From the NCBI RefSeq assembly GCF_018736045.1, contig NZ_CP076132.1:908501-972500 (forward strand): a stretch of DNA of 64,000 nucleotides, in the 5' to 3' direction. The DNA is from Flammeovirga yaeyamensis. Lineage in GTDB: Bacteria > Bacteroidota > Bacteroidia > Cytophagales > Flammeovirgaceae. How positions within the stretch are numbered: the first letter of the stretch is position 1; every line of letters starts with the position of its first letter. Both the position numbers and the translations under genes were made by a program. The notes below the pieces were generated by a model, which did no database searches, was not told the origin of the DNA, and saw nothing but the letters and a program-made list of their open reading frames with translations. Below are positions 9,890-19,200 of the stretch, in pieces.

Positions 9890-10188
9890 GTTTCTAATTT
9901 TTTAGAGAGTTAAATTTTGCTTTACATGATGATGACACGGAAGGGAGGGGTGACCCCTATTCTAAGGTGGAATAAATTTTATTTTGATGAAAAAAGAAAG
10001 TTAGGAGTTAGGAACTAGGAGGTAGGAGTTTGCTGAGTTGACGCTCGTTTTAACTAATAGATAATAAGTAATAAATAATAGGTAAAGCTCGTCCAAACCT
10101 ATTGAGACTTTAGTCTCGATAGGTATATTTATTTCCACCCCCAGGTTTTAACCTGGGTTGGTACACATAGTCTCAAAAGGTATATTTC
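9890..10188. other. Intergenic spacer with repeats
   Basis: The spacer contains TTAGGAGTTAGGAACTAGG-type short repeats (about 10000-10030), the recurrent ACGCTCGTTTTAACT string (about 10040-10055) and a two-palindrome block (10081-10157). No coding potential was seen. Confidence 0.55.
10081..10157. repeat. 77-bp two-palindrome block, left copy
   Basis: It contains palindrome CCTATTGAGACT/AGTCTCGATAGG (10098-10123, one wobble) and CCCAGGTTTTAACCTGGG (10140-10157). A direct repeat of the whole block, differing at a handful of positions, lies at 10917-10993. The methyltransferase gene sits between the two. Confidence 0.8.
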
Positions 10189-10824
10189 TTACTTCACGGC
10201 ATCAATAATAATACTAGTATATTTTGGTTCATTATTGACATTCCGAGAATCAAATCGAATAGAACGGTTGATCGTCCCATTCTGAGTATCCCAATCACAA
10301 CATTGAAACTCTTTTTCTTCATCAAAATATTCTAATAATTTGACTTGAAAACCAGCTTCCTCAAAAATGGATTGAAAGAGTTTGTAGTTGTATAAAACTT
10401 TATGATCGTCTGAACCGATGCCATGTCCACCAGGTTTTACATAGTCAATATAATCCTCATCTTGATGATAACCATCCGGAACGGCTAAACGTATATTCCC
10501 ACCTTTCTTTAAAAACTTGTAGCAATTCTTAGCAGCAATTTTACCTTGTTCTAAAGTGAGATGCTCCCAAACATGCTCTGCTAATAGAAGATCGATATCG
10601 TTTTCATCAAAGAATTTTTTCCAAGTACGTTCTTCTAAAAGATCAATGATATAGATGTCTGTTGGGAGCCAACCATCATCAAAAATATTCTCACTACCGA
10701 TGACCACCTTTAAAGGTTGATTACTTTTTTTTCGTTGTTTGACATCACTTTTAAATTGTCTGATCTTCATTTCCTGAAGAAAAGGGCGAGCAAAAGGCAT
10801 TAGCATATTTTTGAGTTCCTGCAT
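10189..10824 (-). CDS. Class I SAM-dependent methyltransferase-like protein
   Basis: 211 aa. The core DIDLLLAEHVWEHLTLEQG and NCYKFLKKGGNIRLAVPDG matches the acidic-loop and post-IV strands of small predicted methyltransferases often found with glycan-biosynthesis genes. The canonical glycine-rich SAM motif I is weak (VVIGSENIFDDGWLPTD), which is typical of this subfamily. The substrate is unknown. The gene stands alone between two copies of a 77-bp direct repeat, so it may have arrived or been duplicated as a unit. A second Met lies at residue 8. Confidence 0.7.
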   Translation of the reverse strand: MQELKNMLMPFARPFLQEMKIRQFKSDVKQRKKSNQPLKVVIGSENIFDDGWLPTDIYIIDLLEERTWKKFFDENDIDLLLAEHVWEHLTLEQGKIAAKNCYKFLKKGGNIRLAVPDGYHQDEDYIDYVKPGGHGIGSDDHKVLYNYKLFQSIFEEAGFQVKLLEYFDEEKEFQCCDWDTQNGTINRSIRFDSRNVNNEPKYTSIIIDAVK

Positions 10825-10916
10825 AAGAAGAGATTAGTTTTTTTTAAGTATAAATTAAGTTAACATAACTTTTACTGATTTGAAAATGAAAGAGAAAGAA
10901 GGAGTATAAGGTAAGA

Positions 10917-10994
10917 GGTAAGACTCGTCCAAATCTATTGAGACTTCAGTCTCAATAGGTATAATTATTTCCACCCCCAGGTTTCAACCTGGGG
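10917..10994. repeat. 77-bp two-palindrome block, right copy
   Basis: Palindromes CTATTGAGACTT/AGTCTCAATAG (10935-10958) and CCCCAGG-TTTCAA-CCTGGGG (10975-10994) match the left copy at 10081-10157 in order, spacing and orientation. A short TA-dinucleotide run follows (about 10995-11010). Confidence 0.8.
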
Positions 10995-11079
10995 TATATA
11001 TATATATATCATGATAGGTATAATTATTTTTTCAACCTGAGGAAAATCCAACGTGATCTAGCATCAATCCTTCTAAATG

Positions 11080-11177
11080 AAAAATTAAACTAAAGTAGAT
11101 ATTCCTCTATAATTATAAATAGGTATAGTTAAAAAAATAGCCGAAATTAAAGTAAAGTATAATTTCGGCTATTTTTT
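11080..11177 (+). repeat. Family B two-box repeat, copy 1
   Basis: The left box AAATTAAACTAAAGTAGAT starts at 11082 and the right box AAATTAAAGTAAAGTATAA at 11144, 62 bases apart. The boxes resemble each other and recur at three other places in the window. In this copy the right box is the loop region of a long stem that acts as a terminator. Confidence 0.75.
11132..11177. terminator. Bidirectional terminator with 18-bp stem
   Basis: AAAAAATAGCCGAAATTA (11132-11149) pairs perfectly with 11160-11177, leaving a 10-base loop and T-runs on either strand. It lies 16 bases beyond the stop of the minus-strand oxidoreductase gene. Confidence 0.8.
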
Positions 11178-11192
11178 GACAATTCTACAAAA

Positions 11193-12182
11193 TCAGATCT
11201 TCAGCACGACCTTCCCTGTGATTTTACGATCAAGAATTGAGTTTAATGTCTCTATTGCCCCCTCAAAATCGACAGTAATTAATTGAGGAGTTTTGACTTT
11301 CCCGTTCAACATTGCATCCGTTAAACCATTCGCAGCATCGATGATGGTATTTAAGCTGTTTTTATCAAAACCATGAGCAGCCCCCAAAGCCAATTGATGA
11401 AAAGTGATGTTTTTAGAAAATACATTATCGTATTTATCTGGGCGAACCACACCAACGAGTTCCAGCATTTCACCATTAAAGGTTAAAGAGTTTGCCGCAA
11501 TAATATCGTTATCATCACCTACACAGTCGAAAGATTTAGAAACCCCTTTGCCCTTGGTCAGTTCTTTTACTTTAGCGACTACATCAGTGTTTTTGTAATC
11601 GATCACCTCATCAGCACCTAAGCTTTTTAAATAATCGTGCTTTTGAGAAGAAGCTACGGCAATCACTTTTTTGGCTTTGCAAACATGTTTGGCTATTTGA
11701 ACGGCATAAGATCCAACACCACCGGCAGCACCAATAATTAGCACCTTATCACCTTCGTTCACCTTTAGTTTTTCCACCAATGCTCTCCAAGCCGTCCATC
11801 CAGCACAAGGAGCAGCAGCAGCTGCTTTATTTTTTAAACTATAAGGTTTGTGGAAAACTGTACGGTAGTCGTGAACTGCATATTCTGCTAAACCACCATG
11901 AGGTTTAAACATATTTCCATGATAGAACACCTCATCCCCTTTAGCAAAACCTTTTACCTTTTTTCCCATTTTAACCACTTCACCAACAACGTCTAAACCG
12001 ACGACATAAGGAGAGGGGACAGGTTCAGGAATTGCTCCTTTCCAAAATTTAATTTTCGCATCTACAGGGTTAATACCACAGGCTTTTACTTTAACTAGAA
12101 TTTCGTTTTTCCCAATCTCAGGAATATCAATCTCATTTAAATGAAACTGATCTGTTTCAAATTGATAAGTTATGGCTTTCAT
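11193..12182 (-). CDS. Zinc-independent NAD(P)H quinone oxidoreductase / alcohol dehydrogenase family (MDR)
   Basis: 329 aa, the usual length. It has an N-terminal GroES-like fold (ILVKVKACGINPVDAK, GLDVVGEVV) and a Rossmann domain with the nucleotide loop GAAGGVG (151-157). It lacks the four clustered cysteines and catalytic Cys/His zinc ligands of zinc alcohol dehydrogenases, which places it with the quinone-oxidoreductase-like MDR enzymes that reduce quinones or enones with NADPH. The exact substrate is unknown. It is probably monocistronic: a strong terminator follows and a repeat-filled spacer precedes it. Confidence 0.87.
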   Translation of the reverse strand: MKAITYQFETDQFHLNEIDIPEIGKNEILVKVKACGINPVDAKIKFWKGAIPEPVPSPYVVGLDVVGEVVKMGKKVKGFAKGDEVFYHGNMFKPHGGLAEYAVHDYRTVFHKPYSLKNKAAAAAPCAGWTAWRALVEKLKVNEGDKVLIIGAAGGVGSYAVQIAKHVCKAKKVIAVASSQKHDYLKSLGADEVIDYKNTDVVAKVKELTKGKGVSKSFDCVGDDNDIIAANSLTFNGEMLELVGVVRPDKYDNVFSKNITFHQLALGAAHGFDKNSLNTIIDAANGLTDAMLNGKVKTPQLITVDFEGAIETLNSILDRKITGKVVLKI

Positions 12183-12293
12183 TATAGGGTTATGTTTTTT
12201 CAGCGAGAAATATAGTAGATGATAATGTGAGATGCAAGATGGGAAAACTAAGGAAGTAAGAAACTAAGGAACTAAGAGGGAGAGTATCAAAAG

Positions 12294-12313
12294 CCCATGA
12301 ATTTATTCATGGG
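12294..12313. repeat. Family C palindrome
   Basis: CCCATGAATTTATTCATGGG is embedded in GAGAGTATCAAAAG on the left and GATGTTTTTC on the right. The same flanks surround the different palindrome at 22082-22101, so the arms vary while the frame is conserved. The AAAAGC...GNTTTTT context could also terminate transcription. Confidence 0.75.
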
Positions 12314-12364
12314 GATGTTTTTCATTTTAGGTAAGAAGTAAGAGGTAAAAGGTAAGGCTCTCCT

Positions 12365-12430
12365 GGCGCAGATGTTAAGCGATAGCGTCATTTGTGCCTA
12401 TAAACGTTAGAGGTCTCCCGACCTTGTTTA
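12365..12430 (+). repeat. Family A dispersed double-hairpin repeat, copy 2
   Basis: Same two hairpins as the copy at 4576-4640. The outer arms here are TAAACG and TTGTTTA, and the first stem has G in place of A (GGCGCAGATGT), creating a G-T wobble. Confidence 0.85.
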
Positions 12431-12502
12431 CTACTGAATTTTAAATATCTGCTCCTCTTATCCACATGCTTTAGATAAAAAGATCTCTTATTATCTTTTA
12501 TT

Positions 12503-12544
12503 TGCGACTGTGTTGCATAAATGTAATATACTTTACTATCTTTG
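12503..12544 (+). promoter_or_regulatory. Predicted hmu promoter overlapped by a palindromic operator candidate
   Basis: GTTG (12512-12515) and TATCTTTG (12537-12544) are separated by 21 bases and fit the Bacteroidota -33/-7 consensus (TTTG, TAnnTTTG). The -33 element lies within the 15-bp dyad TGCGACTGTGTTGCA (12503-12517). A second, better dyad of the same kind lies at 12637-12651. A repressor bound here would block sigma contact. The identity of the regulator (Fur-, DtxR- or haem-responsive) is not determinable. Confidence 0.6.
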
Positions 12545-12636
12545 CATGCATTCTAAAAGTTATTCATTTCATAAACAATTTCAGCTAAGCGTGAAATAAA
12601 ACTATAAACTCAGATTAAACATCAATAACATAAATA

Positions 12637-12651
12637 TGCGACATTGTCGCA
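12637..12651. promoter_or_regulatory. Second operator candidate, 15-bp palindrome
   Basis: TGCGACATTGTCGCA is a perfect 7-bp dyad around one base, 29 bases before the hmuR ATG and within the predicted 5' leader. It shares the TGCGAC-N3-GTYGCA pattern with the site over the -33 element. The centres are 134 bp apart, which would allow looping. Confidence 0.6.
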
Positions 12652-12679
12652 TTTAGCTGAACTTTAAATCATTTATTTA

Positions 12680-14995
12680 ATGCTTAATAAATATTTACCT
12701 GATAATTGTAATTTACTATACGTTGCAATAATTGGTTTTTTAGCGTTCTCCTTTAATGGTTATTCGCAAGTAAAAAATAAAATCATAGTAACTGATGAAG
12801 GTAATCAGCCTTTACAAGCGGTATCTATCTCAGTGGTAGAAGATAATACGTTAATTGGTACTACATCTATAAAAGGAGAGATATTAAATTCGTTTCGAAA
12901 GGAAACTGTTGTAATGATTCATGCCTTGGGTTTTGAAGATCTGATTGTAACTATCAAGCCCAATAAAAGTTATATATTCCATTTACACGAGAAAATTGAT
13001 GAGTTAGATGAGGTTGTTGTAACGGGAGGTTTTGTCCCAACAAAAGCAAACCAATCATTGTATAATGTAAAAAGAATTGGTGTAGACGAAGTAGAGGCGA
13101 GAGGTGCTGTAAACATGAGCGACCTTTTACAACAACAGCAAAACATAAAAGTAATTCATGATAACGTTTTAGGTAGTAGAATTATCCTTAACGGATTATC
13201 TGGCGTGAATGTCAAAATCTTAATGGATGGTTTACCGTTAGTGAGTGGAAGTGGAGATGATATCGATTTAAACCAATTGAATTTAAATGATATTGAAAGA
13301 ATCGAAGTAGTCGAAGGTCCATTGTCTGTTCAATACGGAAGTAATGCTTTAGCTGGAACAGTTAATTTGATTACGAAGAAGCCATTAATGAACGAACCTT
13401 GGAGAGGAGGAGTCAACACCTATGCAGAAACAGTAGGTAAATTTAATGTAGATGCTAGCCTAAGAAAAGGATGGGAAAATACTTCTTTATCATTAAGTGG
13501 GGGACGAAATCAGTTTTTAGGGTATGACTTAGATCCCAATAAAAGAGGAAAATTTTGGCGACCAAATACTCAATATTATGGAAACATGAGAGTGAAGCAA
13601 CAGATTAAAAATGTAGCTGTTTCAGGTTTCTATCAACAATTTTATGAACAAGCACAAGGATTAGGAGAATCTCAATTAGGATTAAACTCACAAATCAATA
13701 AAGTGAGTCAAATGGCAAGAGATAACGAATTTACCACTCATAGAATTAATGGAGGAGTAAATATCGATGCTAAACTAAATCATAGAAGTCAGCTGCAATT
13801 TATGAACGGCATCTCGTATTACGAACAACAAACCCAAAAGTTTGTAAGAGATTTAGACTACAATATGGAGTGGTTAAGTAAAACCGAATCTGACCATGAT
13901 ACTACTTCTTTTATGACAGCTACTTTTAGAGGAAGTTATGTGTTGTCAGAAATTGGAGCTCACAATTCGACTTGGGTGGTAGGTTATGAAGCCAATGTAA
14001 ATAGAGCAGCGGGAGGTCGTGTAGAATCGGGTTCTGCAGATGGCTACGATGAGTATTCTGCTTACACGGCTTACAAGTGGCAAATTTCTAATGAATGGGC
14101 ATTTCAAACCGCATTTAGATATACCTATAATACTTATTTCCATAATGGAGCAGTACAGTTTTTAGGTACCGATATACCATTGGTTCCCTCCTTTAATTTA
14201 TTGTACAAACCATCAGAGAATTGGCAATATAGATTGAGCTATGGTAAAGGATACAGAGTCCCGTCTATGAGGGAAATGTTCTATCATATGCAAGATCAAA
14301 ATCATTATATCGTTGGTAATCCTGATCTTACTCCAGAGGTTGGAGATAACATAAATTTCCAAACTACTTATTCAAAGAATGTTGGGGAATGGAGATACTC
14401 TGTAAATACATCGGTCTTTTATAATAACATAAAAAATAAGATCGAAATGATGGAAATGGACCGTTCACTATTGCCTCCTGATGTTCCAGAAAACACTCCT
14501 GTAGTGAGAACATATGATAACATCGAAGAGTTTGTGTCGACAGGTTTTTCTATCAATTTGGCATCAGAATATCAATCAAGATTAACGATTGATCCTGGAT
14601 TTTCATTCTTGGCAAGATCAGGTTCAGAAGCTTCAGATCAGTTCTTTAATAGCTATGAAATTACACTTAGAACAAGCTATTTAATTCGTAAATACGATAC
14701 AAGAATCAACCTTTTCTATAAGTTCAATAGTCCTTATGCAGAGTTTGCTAAAGAGGCGGATGGAACAGTAGGAACACAAACATTAGATTCCTACAGTTTA
14801 CTGGATTTAACAGCTACTAAGCCATTTTTTAATCGAAAACTATTGGTAACAGCTGGTGCTAAAAACTTATTGAATGTAACGAAGGTGAACATTTACGGAG
14901 ACGGTTCTAAAGGCATTTTATCACGTATCGGAACAGGCGAGAGACCTATTGACTACGGTACGCAATTATTTATAAAACTAGGTTATCAATTTTAA
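12680..14995 (+). CDS. hmuR: Haem TonB-dependent receptor HmuR
   Basis: 771 aa. A signal peptide ends near residue 29 (NGYSQ). A short CarboxypepD_reg-like domain, a plug (~100-235) and a 22-strand-type barrel follow, ending in QLFIKLGYQF. HmuR-type haem receptors carry conserved YRAP and NPDL motifs in an extracellular loop. Here YRVP starts at Tyr525 and NPDL at Asn547, about 20 residues on. It is followed directly by hmuY and the hmuS-V genes, the set defined in Porphyromonas gingivalis, though the order of the first two is reversed (R-Y instead of Y-R). Transport is TonB-driven into the periplasm. Confidence 0.87.
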   Translation: MLNKYLPDNCNLLYVAIIGFLAFSFNGYSQVKNKIIVTDEGNQPLQAVSISVVEDNTLIGTTSIKGEILNSFRKETVVMIHALGFEDLIVTIKPNKSYIFHLHEKIDELDEVVVTGGFVPTKANQSLYNVKRIGVDEVEARGAVNMSDLLQQQQNIKVIHDNVLGSRIILNGLSGVNVKILMDGLPLVSGSGDDIDLNQLNLNDIERIEVVEGPLSVQYGSNALAGTVNLITKKPLMNEPWRGGVNTYAETVGKFNVDASLRKGWENTSLSLSGGRNQFLGYDLDPNKRGKFWRPNTQYYGNMRVKQQIKNVAVSGFYQQFYEQAQGLGESQLGLNSQINKVSQMARDNEFTTHRINGGVNIDAKLNHRSQLQFMNGISYYEQQTQKFVRDLDYNMEWLSKTESDHDTTSFMTATFRGSYVLSEIGAHNSTWVVGYEANVNRAAGGRVESGSADGYDEYSAYTAYKWQISNEWAFQTAFRYTYNTYFHNGAVQFLGTDIPLVPSFNLLYKPSENWQYRLSYGKGYRVPSMREMFYHMQDQNHYIVGNPDLTPEVGDNINFQTTYSKNVGEWRYSVNTSVFYNNIKNKIEMMEMDRSLLPPDVPENTPVVRTYDNIEEFVSTGFSINLASEYQSRLTIDPGFSFLARSGSEASDQFFNSYEITLRTSYLIRKYDTRINLFYKFNSPYAEFAKEADGTVGTQTLDSYSLLDLTATKPFFNRKLLVTAGAKNLLNVTKVNIYGDGSKGILSRIGTGERPIDYGTQLFIKLGYQF

Positions 14996-15006
14996 TATTA
15001 TCCATA

Positions 15007-16089
15007 ATGAAGTTATTTAACACAACAATCTTCAGCAGCCTTTTACTTTTATCATTATTCTCTTGTAATAATGATGATGACACTAACACAACTATTCCAG
15101 ATGATAATGTGGATAGCAAAATCATTACAGCAGAGTTAACAGGTCAACTTTCGCATGAAGTTTATGTTGATTTAAACACTGGTGAAACAGTTACATCTGA
15201 AGTAAACACTTGGGAAGTAGCATTTGATCAAAACGGAACAATCATTTCCAACTCAGGCAAAAAAGTAGCATTAGCTATGCCCGTAGAAACTGATTTCGAT
15301 GCTATCAATGAAGAAAGTGCACAAGGTCTTCAGTTGTACTACGACGATGAATCGGCTGACAAGACGTTAACAGCTTGGAACAAAAACGGTTTTGAGTTGA
15401 ATACACCTTATATCTTAGATTTAGGTATCGATGGTTTAGGAAAATCATTAGGTTTTAAAAAGTTCATCATTTCTGAAAATTCTTCTTCACAAGCAGTGAT
15501 CAAATTTGCTGACTTGAATGGTGAAAATGAGCAAACAACTACAGTAGAAAAAGGTAGTGGTTTTGTGTACTTCTCTATGATCGAGAATAAAGTGAATGAA
15601 GTAGAGCCTGCCAATTGGGACATCGTTTTAAAGCCAGTGACTGTTAGAACAGGTGCTCCGTGTTTTACAATGGGTGATGCAGCAATGCCAGGTATCAACT
15701 GTGATATCATGAGATTAAATGCTTCGGTTATCATCAACCAAAATGGTTCAGTTAAAGGTGCTAAAACATCGAACTATCCTGATTTAGAGCCAAACGATGA
15801 TCCAGAACACGAAATCAACTTATTAACTATTGAGGACAGTAATTTCGAAGAAATCACTCCTTCTACAGTTGGTGATTTAGAAATGACTACTCAAGGTAAT
15901 TTAATCGGAAAAGAGTGGTTCCATATTCAGACTCCACATAGAGATGGAGTGTACAAAGTATATAGCCATATCACATTTGTAGTAAACGATGAGGAAGGAA
16001 ATAATTACAAATTAAGATTCCTTACTTATTCTAAAGATGGTCAAAATGGCTATCCGACATTTGAATATCAATTGATTCAAGATAATTAG
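15007..16089 (+). CDS. hmuY: HmuY-family haem-binding lipoprotein
   Basis: 360 aa, starting 11 bases after hmuR. The N-terminus is a lipoprotein signal with Cys20 (LSLFSC) followed by an acidic linker. The body matches the HmuY fold: TWEVAFDQNGTIISNSG near the start, NWDIVLKP in the middle, and the characteristic C-terminal stretch with FHIQTPHRDGVYKVYSHITF. P. gingivalis HmuY is about 216 aa, so this version is much longer and may carry an extra beta-sheet domain or insertion. HmuY proteins extract haem and pass it to HmuR at the outer membrane. I cannot assign the axial haem ligands here. Confidence 0.82.
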   Translation: MKLFNTTIFSSLLLLSLFSCNNDDDTNTTIPDDNVDSKIITAELTGQLSHEVYVDLNTGETVTSEVNTWEVAFDQNGTIISNSGKKVALAMPVETDFDAINEESAQGLQLYYDDESADKTLTAWNKNGFELNTPYILDLGIDGLGKSLGFKKFIISENSSSQAVIKFADLNGENEQTTTVEKGSGFVYFSMIENKVNEVEPANWDIVLKPVTVRTGAPCFTMGDAAMPGINCDIMRLNASVIINQNGSVKGAKTSNYPDLEPNDDPEHEINLLTIEDSNFEEITPSTVGDLEMTTQGNLIGKEWFHIQTPHRDGVYKVYSHITFVVNDEEGNNYKLRFLTYSKDGQNGYPTFEYQLIQDN

Positions 16090-16111
16090 AATGTAGTATA
16101 GATTTTACTCT

Positions 16112-16140
16112 GAGCGGCGGGGATTTTCTCCGTCGTTCTT
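16112..16140 (+). terminator. Possible attenuator hairpin between hmuY and hmuS
   Basis: CGGCGG pairs with CCGTCG (one G-U) around a T-rich loop, followed by TTCTTTAGTTT. It sits in the 129-base gap between hmuY and hmuS, and could give partial termination so that more receptor and haemophore than chelatase is made. Confidence 0.35.
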
Positions 16141-16218
16141 TAGTTTAATCAATAGGATAAACTGATAATTTACTTAGATCCTTTTACTATAGACTAAACA
16201 CCAAACAATCTCATTAGA

Positions 16219-19200
16219 ATGAAATTCATCAAAGCGAATAAAAAGAAAATACTATCATCAGCAGGCATCTTATTAGGGATGCTTTTGGTGTATCTGTATT
16301 ATGCCACTCAAGTGAGTGTAACGCAAATCGCATTTATTGATTTCTCCGAATTTCAGTTATCAAAAATCAACAAAGTAAACGATAACGATTGGATAGAAAT
16401 CAATTCTCTTTCAAAAAAGAACATCGATAAGGCATCGAGCTATGACGTGATTTACCTATTTGGTCGAGGGTTATCACTATCTGCCGATGAACAAAGAGCC
16501 TTAATGAAAGCAGGACATATGGGAACGAAAGTATATGTGTATGCATCAGGAAATGATGATTACAATATGCTAAGTAATGTCGATTCTTTGTCCAAAATAG
16601 AAATTGATGCCTACATGGATAATGGAGGCGAAGAAAACTATCATCAATTATTAAACTTCTCTAGAGTAAATATTGATAAGAAAGCGTGGTTCCTCCCAGA
16701 AGTGAAATCACCGGAGATTATCCCTGAAGATGCCTATTTAAGCATGGGTACCACAAAAGCATTTACTGAGTTGGACAAAGTAATTGATGATCAGAAGAAG
16801 AATAAAACCTATGTGGATGGTCAGCCGACGGTGGCACTTTTAACGAGTGTACCGGGACCGTTCAATGCCAACCCGGATCATATTTTCGATCTTCAAAAAG
16901 CATTGTTCCAAAGAGGACTGAATGTCATTACCATCACTTCTCACAAGAATAGAGTGGCGATGATGAAAGAAACTGCTCCGGATCTTGTCGTCTATTTGCC
17001 GCATGGTCGTTTGGCAGGGCACTCTAGAGAAGACGTAGGGAAATGGTTGGAAGAACACAATATTCCGGTGTTGTCGCCTTTGAGTATTTTCCAAAAGAAA
17101 GAAGATTGGGAAAACTCTCAGAAAGGTATGTCTGGAGGAATGTTGAGCATGAACGTGGTCCTACCAGAATTGGACGGTGCTGTTGCTCCATACGCTTTTG
17201 CAGTAGAAATGAAAGACGAATCTGGCTTCCTAAAGTTTAAAGGAATTCCAGAAAGAATCGACCGATTGGCAGACATGTGTAAGAACTATGTCAACATCAA
17301 AAAGAAGCCAAAATCGGAACAGAAAATAGCGATTTATTATTTCAAAGGACCTGGTATGAACGCCATGGTCGCTTCGAATTTAGAAGTAGAACAATCACTT
17401 TATAATACCTTGAAGATGCTAAAAGCACAAGGATTTAAAGTGGACAATATGCCAAAAGATCAGAAAGCTTTTCACGAACTAATTCAGAAAAACGGATTGG
17501 TATTGGGACCTTACGCCAAAGGGAAGTTTAATGATTTTGTGAAAACAGCAGATCCTGTTTTGGTCGATACGGCTAGTTACCAACAATGGACTTCCAAGGA
17601 CTTAACAAAAAGTGCTTATGGAGAAGTAGTAAAGAAATTTGGTGATGCACCTGGCGAATATCTATCGGTGAAAGAGAAAGACAATGCCTACATTGCTGTC
17701 TCTAGATTGGATTTCGGTAATGTAGTCATGTTGCCTCAACCTATGCCCGGACTAGGTGACGATAGCTTCAAGTTAGTACATGGAGCGAAAGCAGCCCCTC
17801 CTCATCCCTACATTGCGTCGTATTTGTGGACGAAGAACGATTTCAAAGCCGATGCCATTATTCACTTTGGTACCCACGGTAGTTTAGAGTTTACACCGGG
17901 AAAACAAGTTGGTTTATCTTCGAATGATTGGAGTGATGCCTTGATTGGAAGCACCCCGCATTTCTATGTGTACACTATCAGTAATATTGGAGAAGGTATT
18001 ATTGCCAAGCGTAGAAGTTATGCCACTACGGTGACTCACTTAACGGCTCCTTTTACTGAAGGTGAAGTACACAATGAGTTGAAAAGTTTGGAAGAAAAGT
18101 TAGATAAATTCTACAGCGTAGAGAACGCTAACTTGAAAGCGAAATATAAAAAGTCGGCAATTGATCTGGCGAAAAAAATGAAGATTGATGAAGACTTACA
18201 GCTGGATTTTTCTGGTGAGGTAAGCGATTCTTCTTTATTTGCGATCTCTCAATATGTAGAGGAAATTGGCAACTCAAAAGTAGCCAACGGATTGTACAGT
18301 TTAGGCAGACCTTATACCGAAAAGCAACTGAACGAAACATCATTATTGATGTCGTTGGATCCGATTGCTTACAGCTTAGCACAATTGGATGTGGCAGATG
18401 GTAAAATTGATCAGAAACAAGCGGAAGATGCTCGTTATTTTGATAAGCATTATCGTCAACCATCAAAAAGTATTTTGAAAAAATTATTGACGAGCAGAGT
18501 CACTTTAACTCAGGCCCAAAATCAGATGATTAGCAAAGAAAGATTGGCTAAGATCGAGGGTTGGAAGAAAGAAGAGGCGATAGCAAAAGCACACGCGAAG
18601 AAACATCAGAAGAAAAAAGTAGATGGAAAAAGTGGTGCATCGCAAGTCAAAAAGAAATTAGAAATTCCGAAAGAGGAGCTATTAAAACAAAGAGCTGAAG
18701 CACAAAAGAAAGGGGCGATAGCAAGAAAGAAAATGCTTTATACCCAAAATGTGCAAAACGTTTTTGTGGGATTGGAAAACCTTTTGAAATCAAAAGAGAA
18801 TTTAAAGATCAGTACAAAACAAGAACAATTATCGTTGGTGAACGGAGTGAAAGGTGGACACATTTTACCTACCTCAGGAGGAGATCCAATTGCGAATGCT
18901 TATGCTGTGCCAACAGGTAGAAACTTGTATTCTATCGATGCCGAAGCCACTCCATCGAAAGAGTCGTGGGAGTTGGGTAAATCTTTAGGAAAAAAACTAT
19001 TGGATCATCATTTTGAAAAGAATGGAGAGTATCCAAAGAAAGTCAGCTTTACCCTTTGGGCAAGTAGTTTTATAGAAACAGAAGGCGCCACTTTTGCCGA
19101 AATTCTTTACCTATTAGGCGTAGAACCCGTTCGCGGTCCTTATGGAAAAGTGATGGATGTGCAATTGATTCCATCAGAAGAATTGGATCGCCCAAGAGTG

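Larger units (their letters stand above)
12183..12502. other. Repeat-rich spacer upstream of the haem operon
   Basis: The spacer contains AACTAAGG-type simple repeats (12246-12276), a family C palindrome (12294-12313), GTAAGAAGTAAGAGGTAA strings and a family A double hairpin (12365-12430). No coding potential was recognised. Confidence 0.55.

Noticed and set aside
10994..11010. TA-dinucleotide run
   Set aside because: Too short (about 8 units) to be more than a simple-sequence tract.
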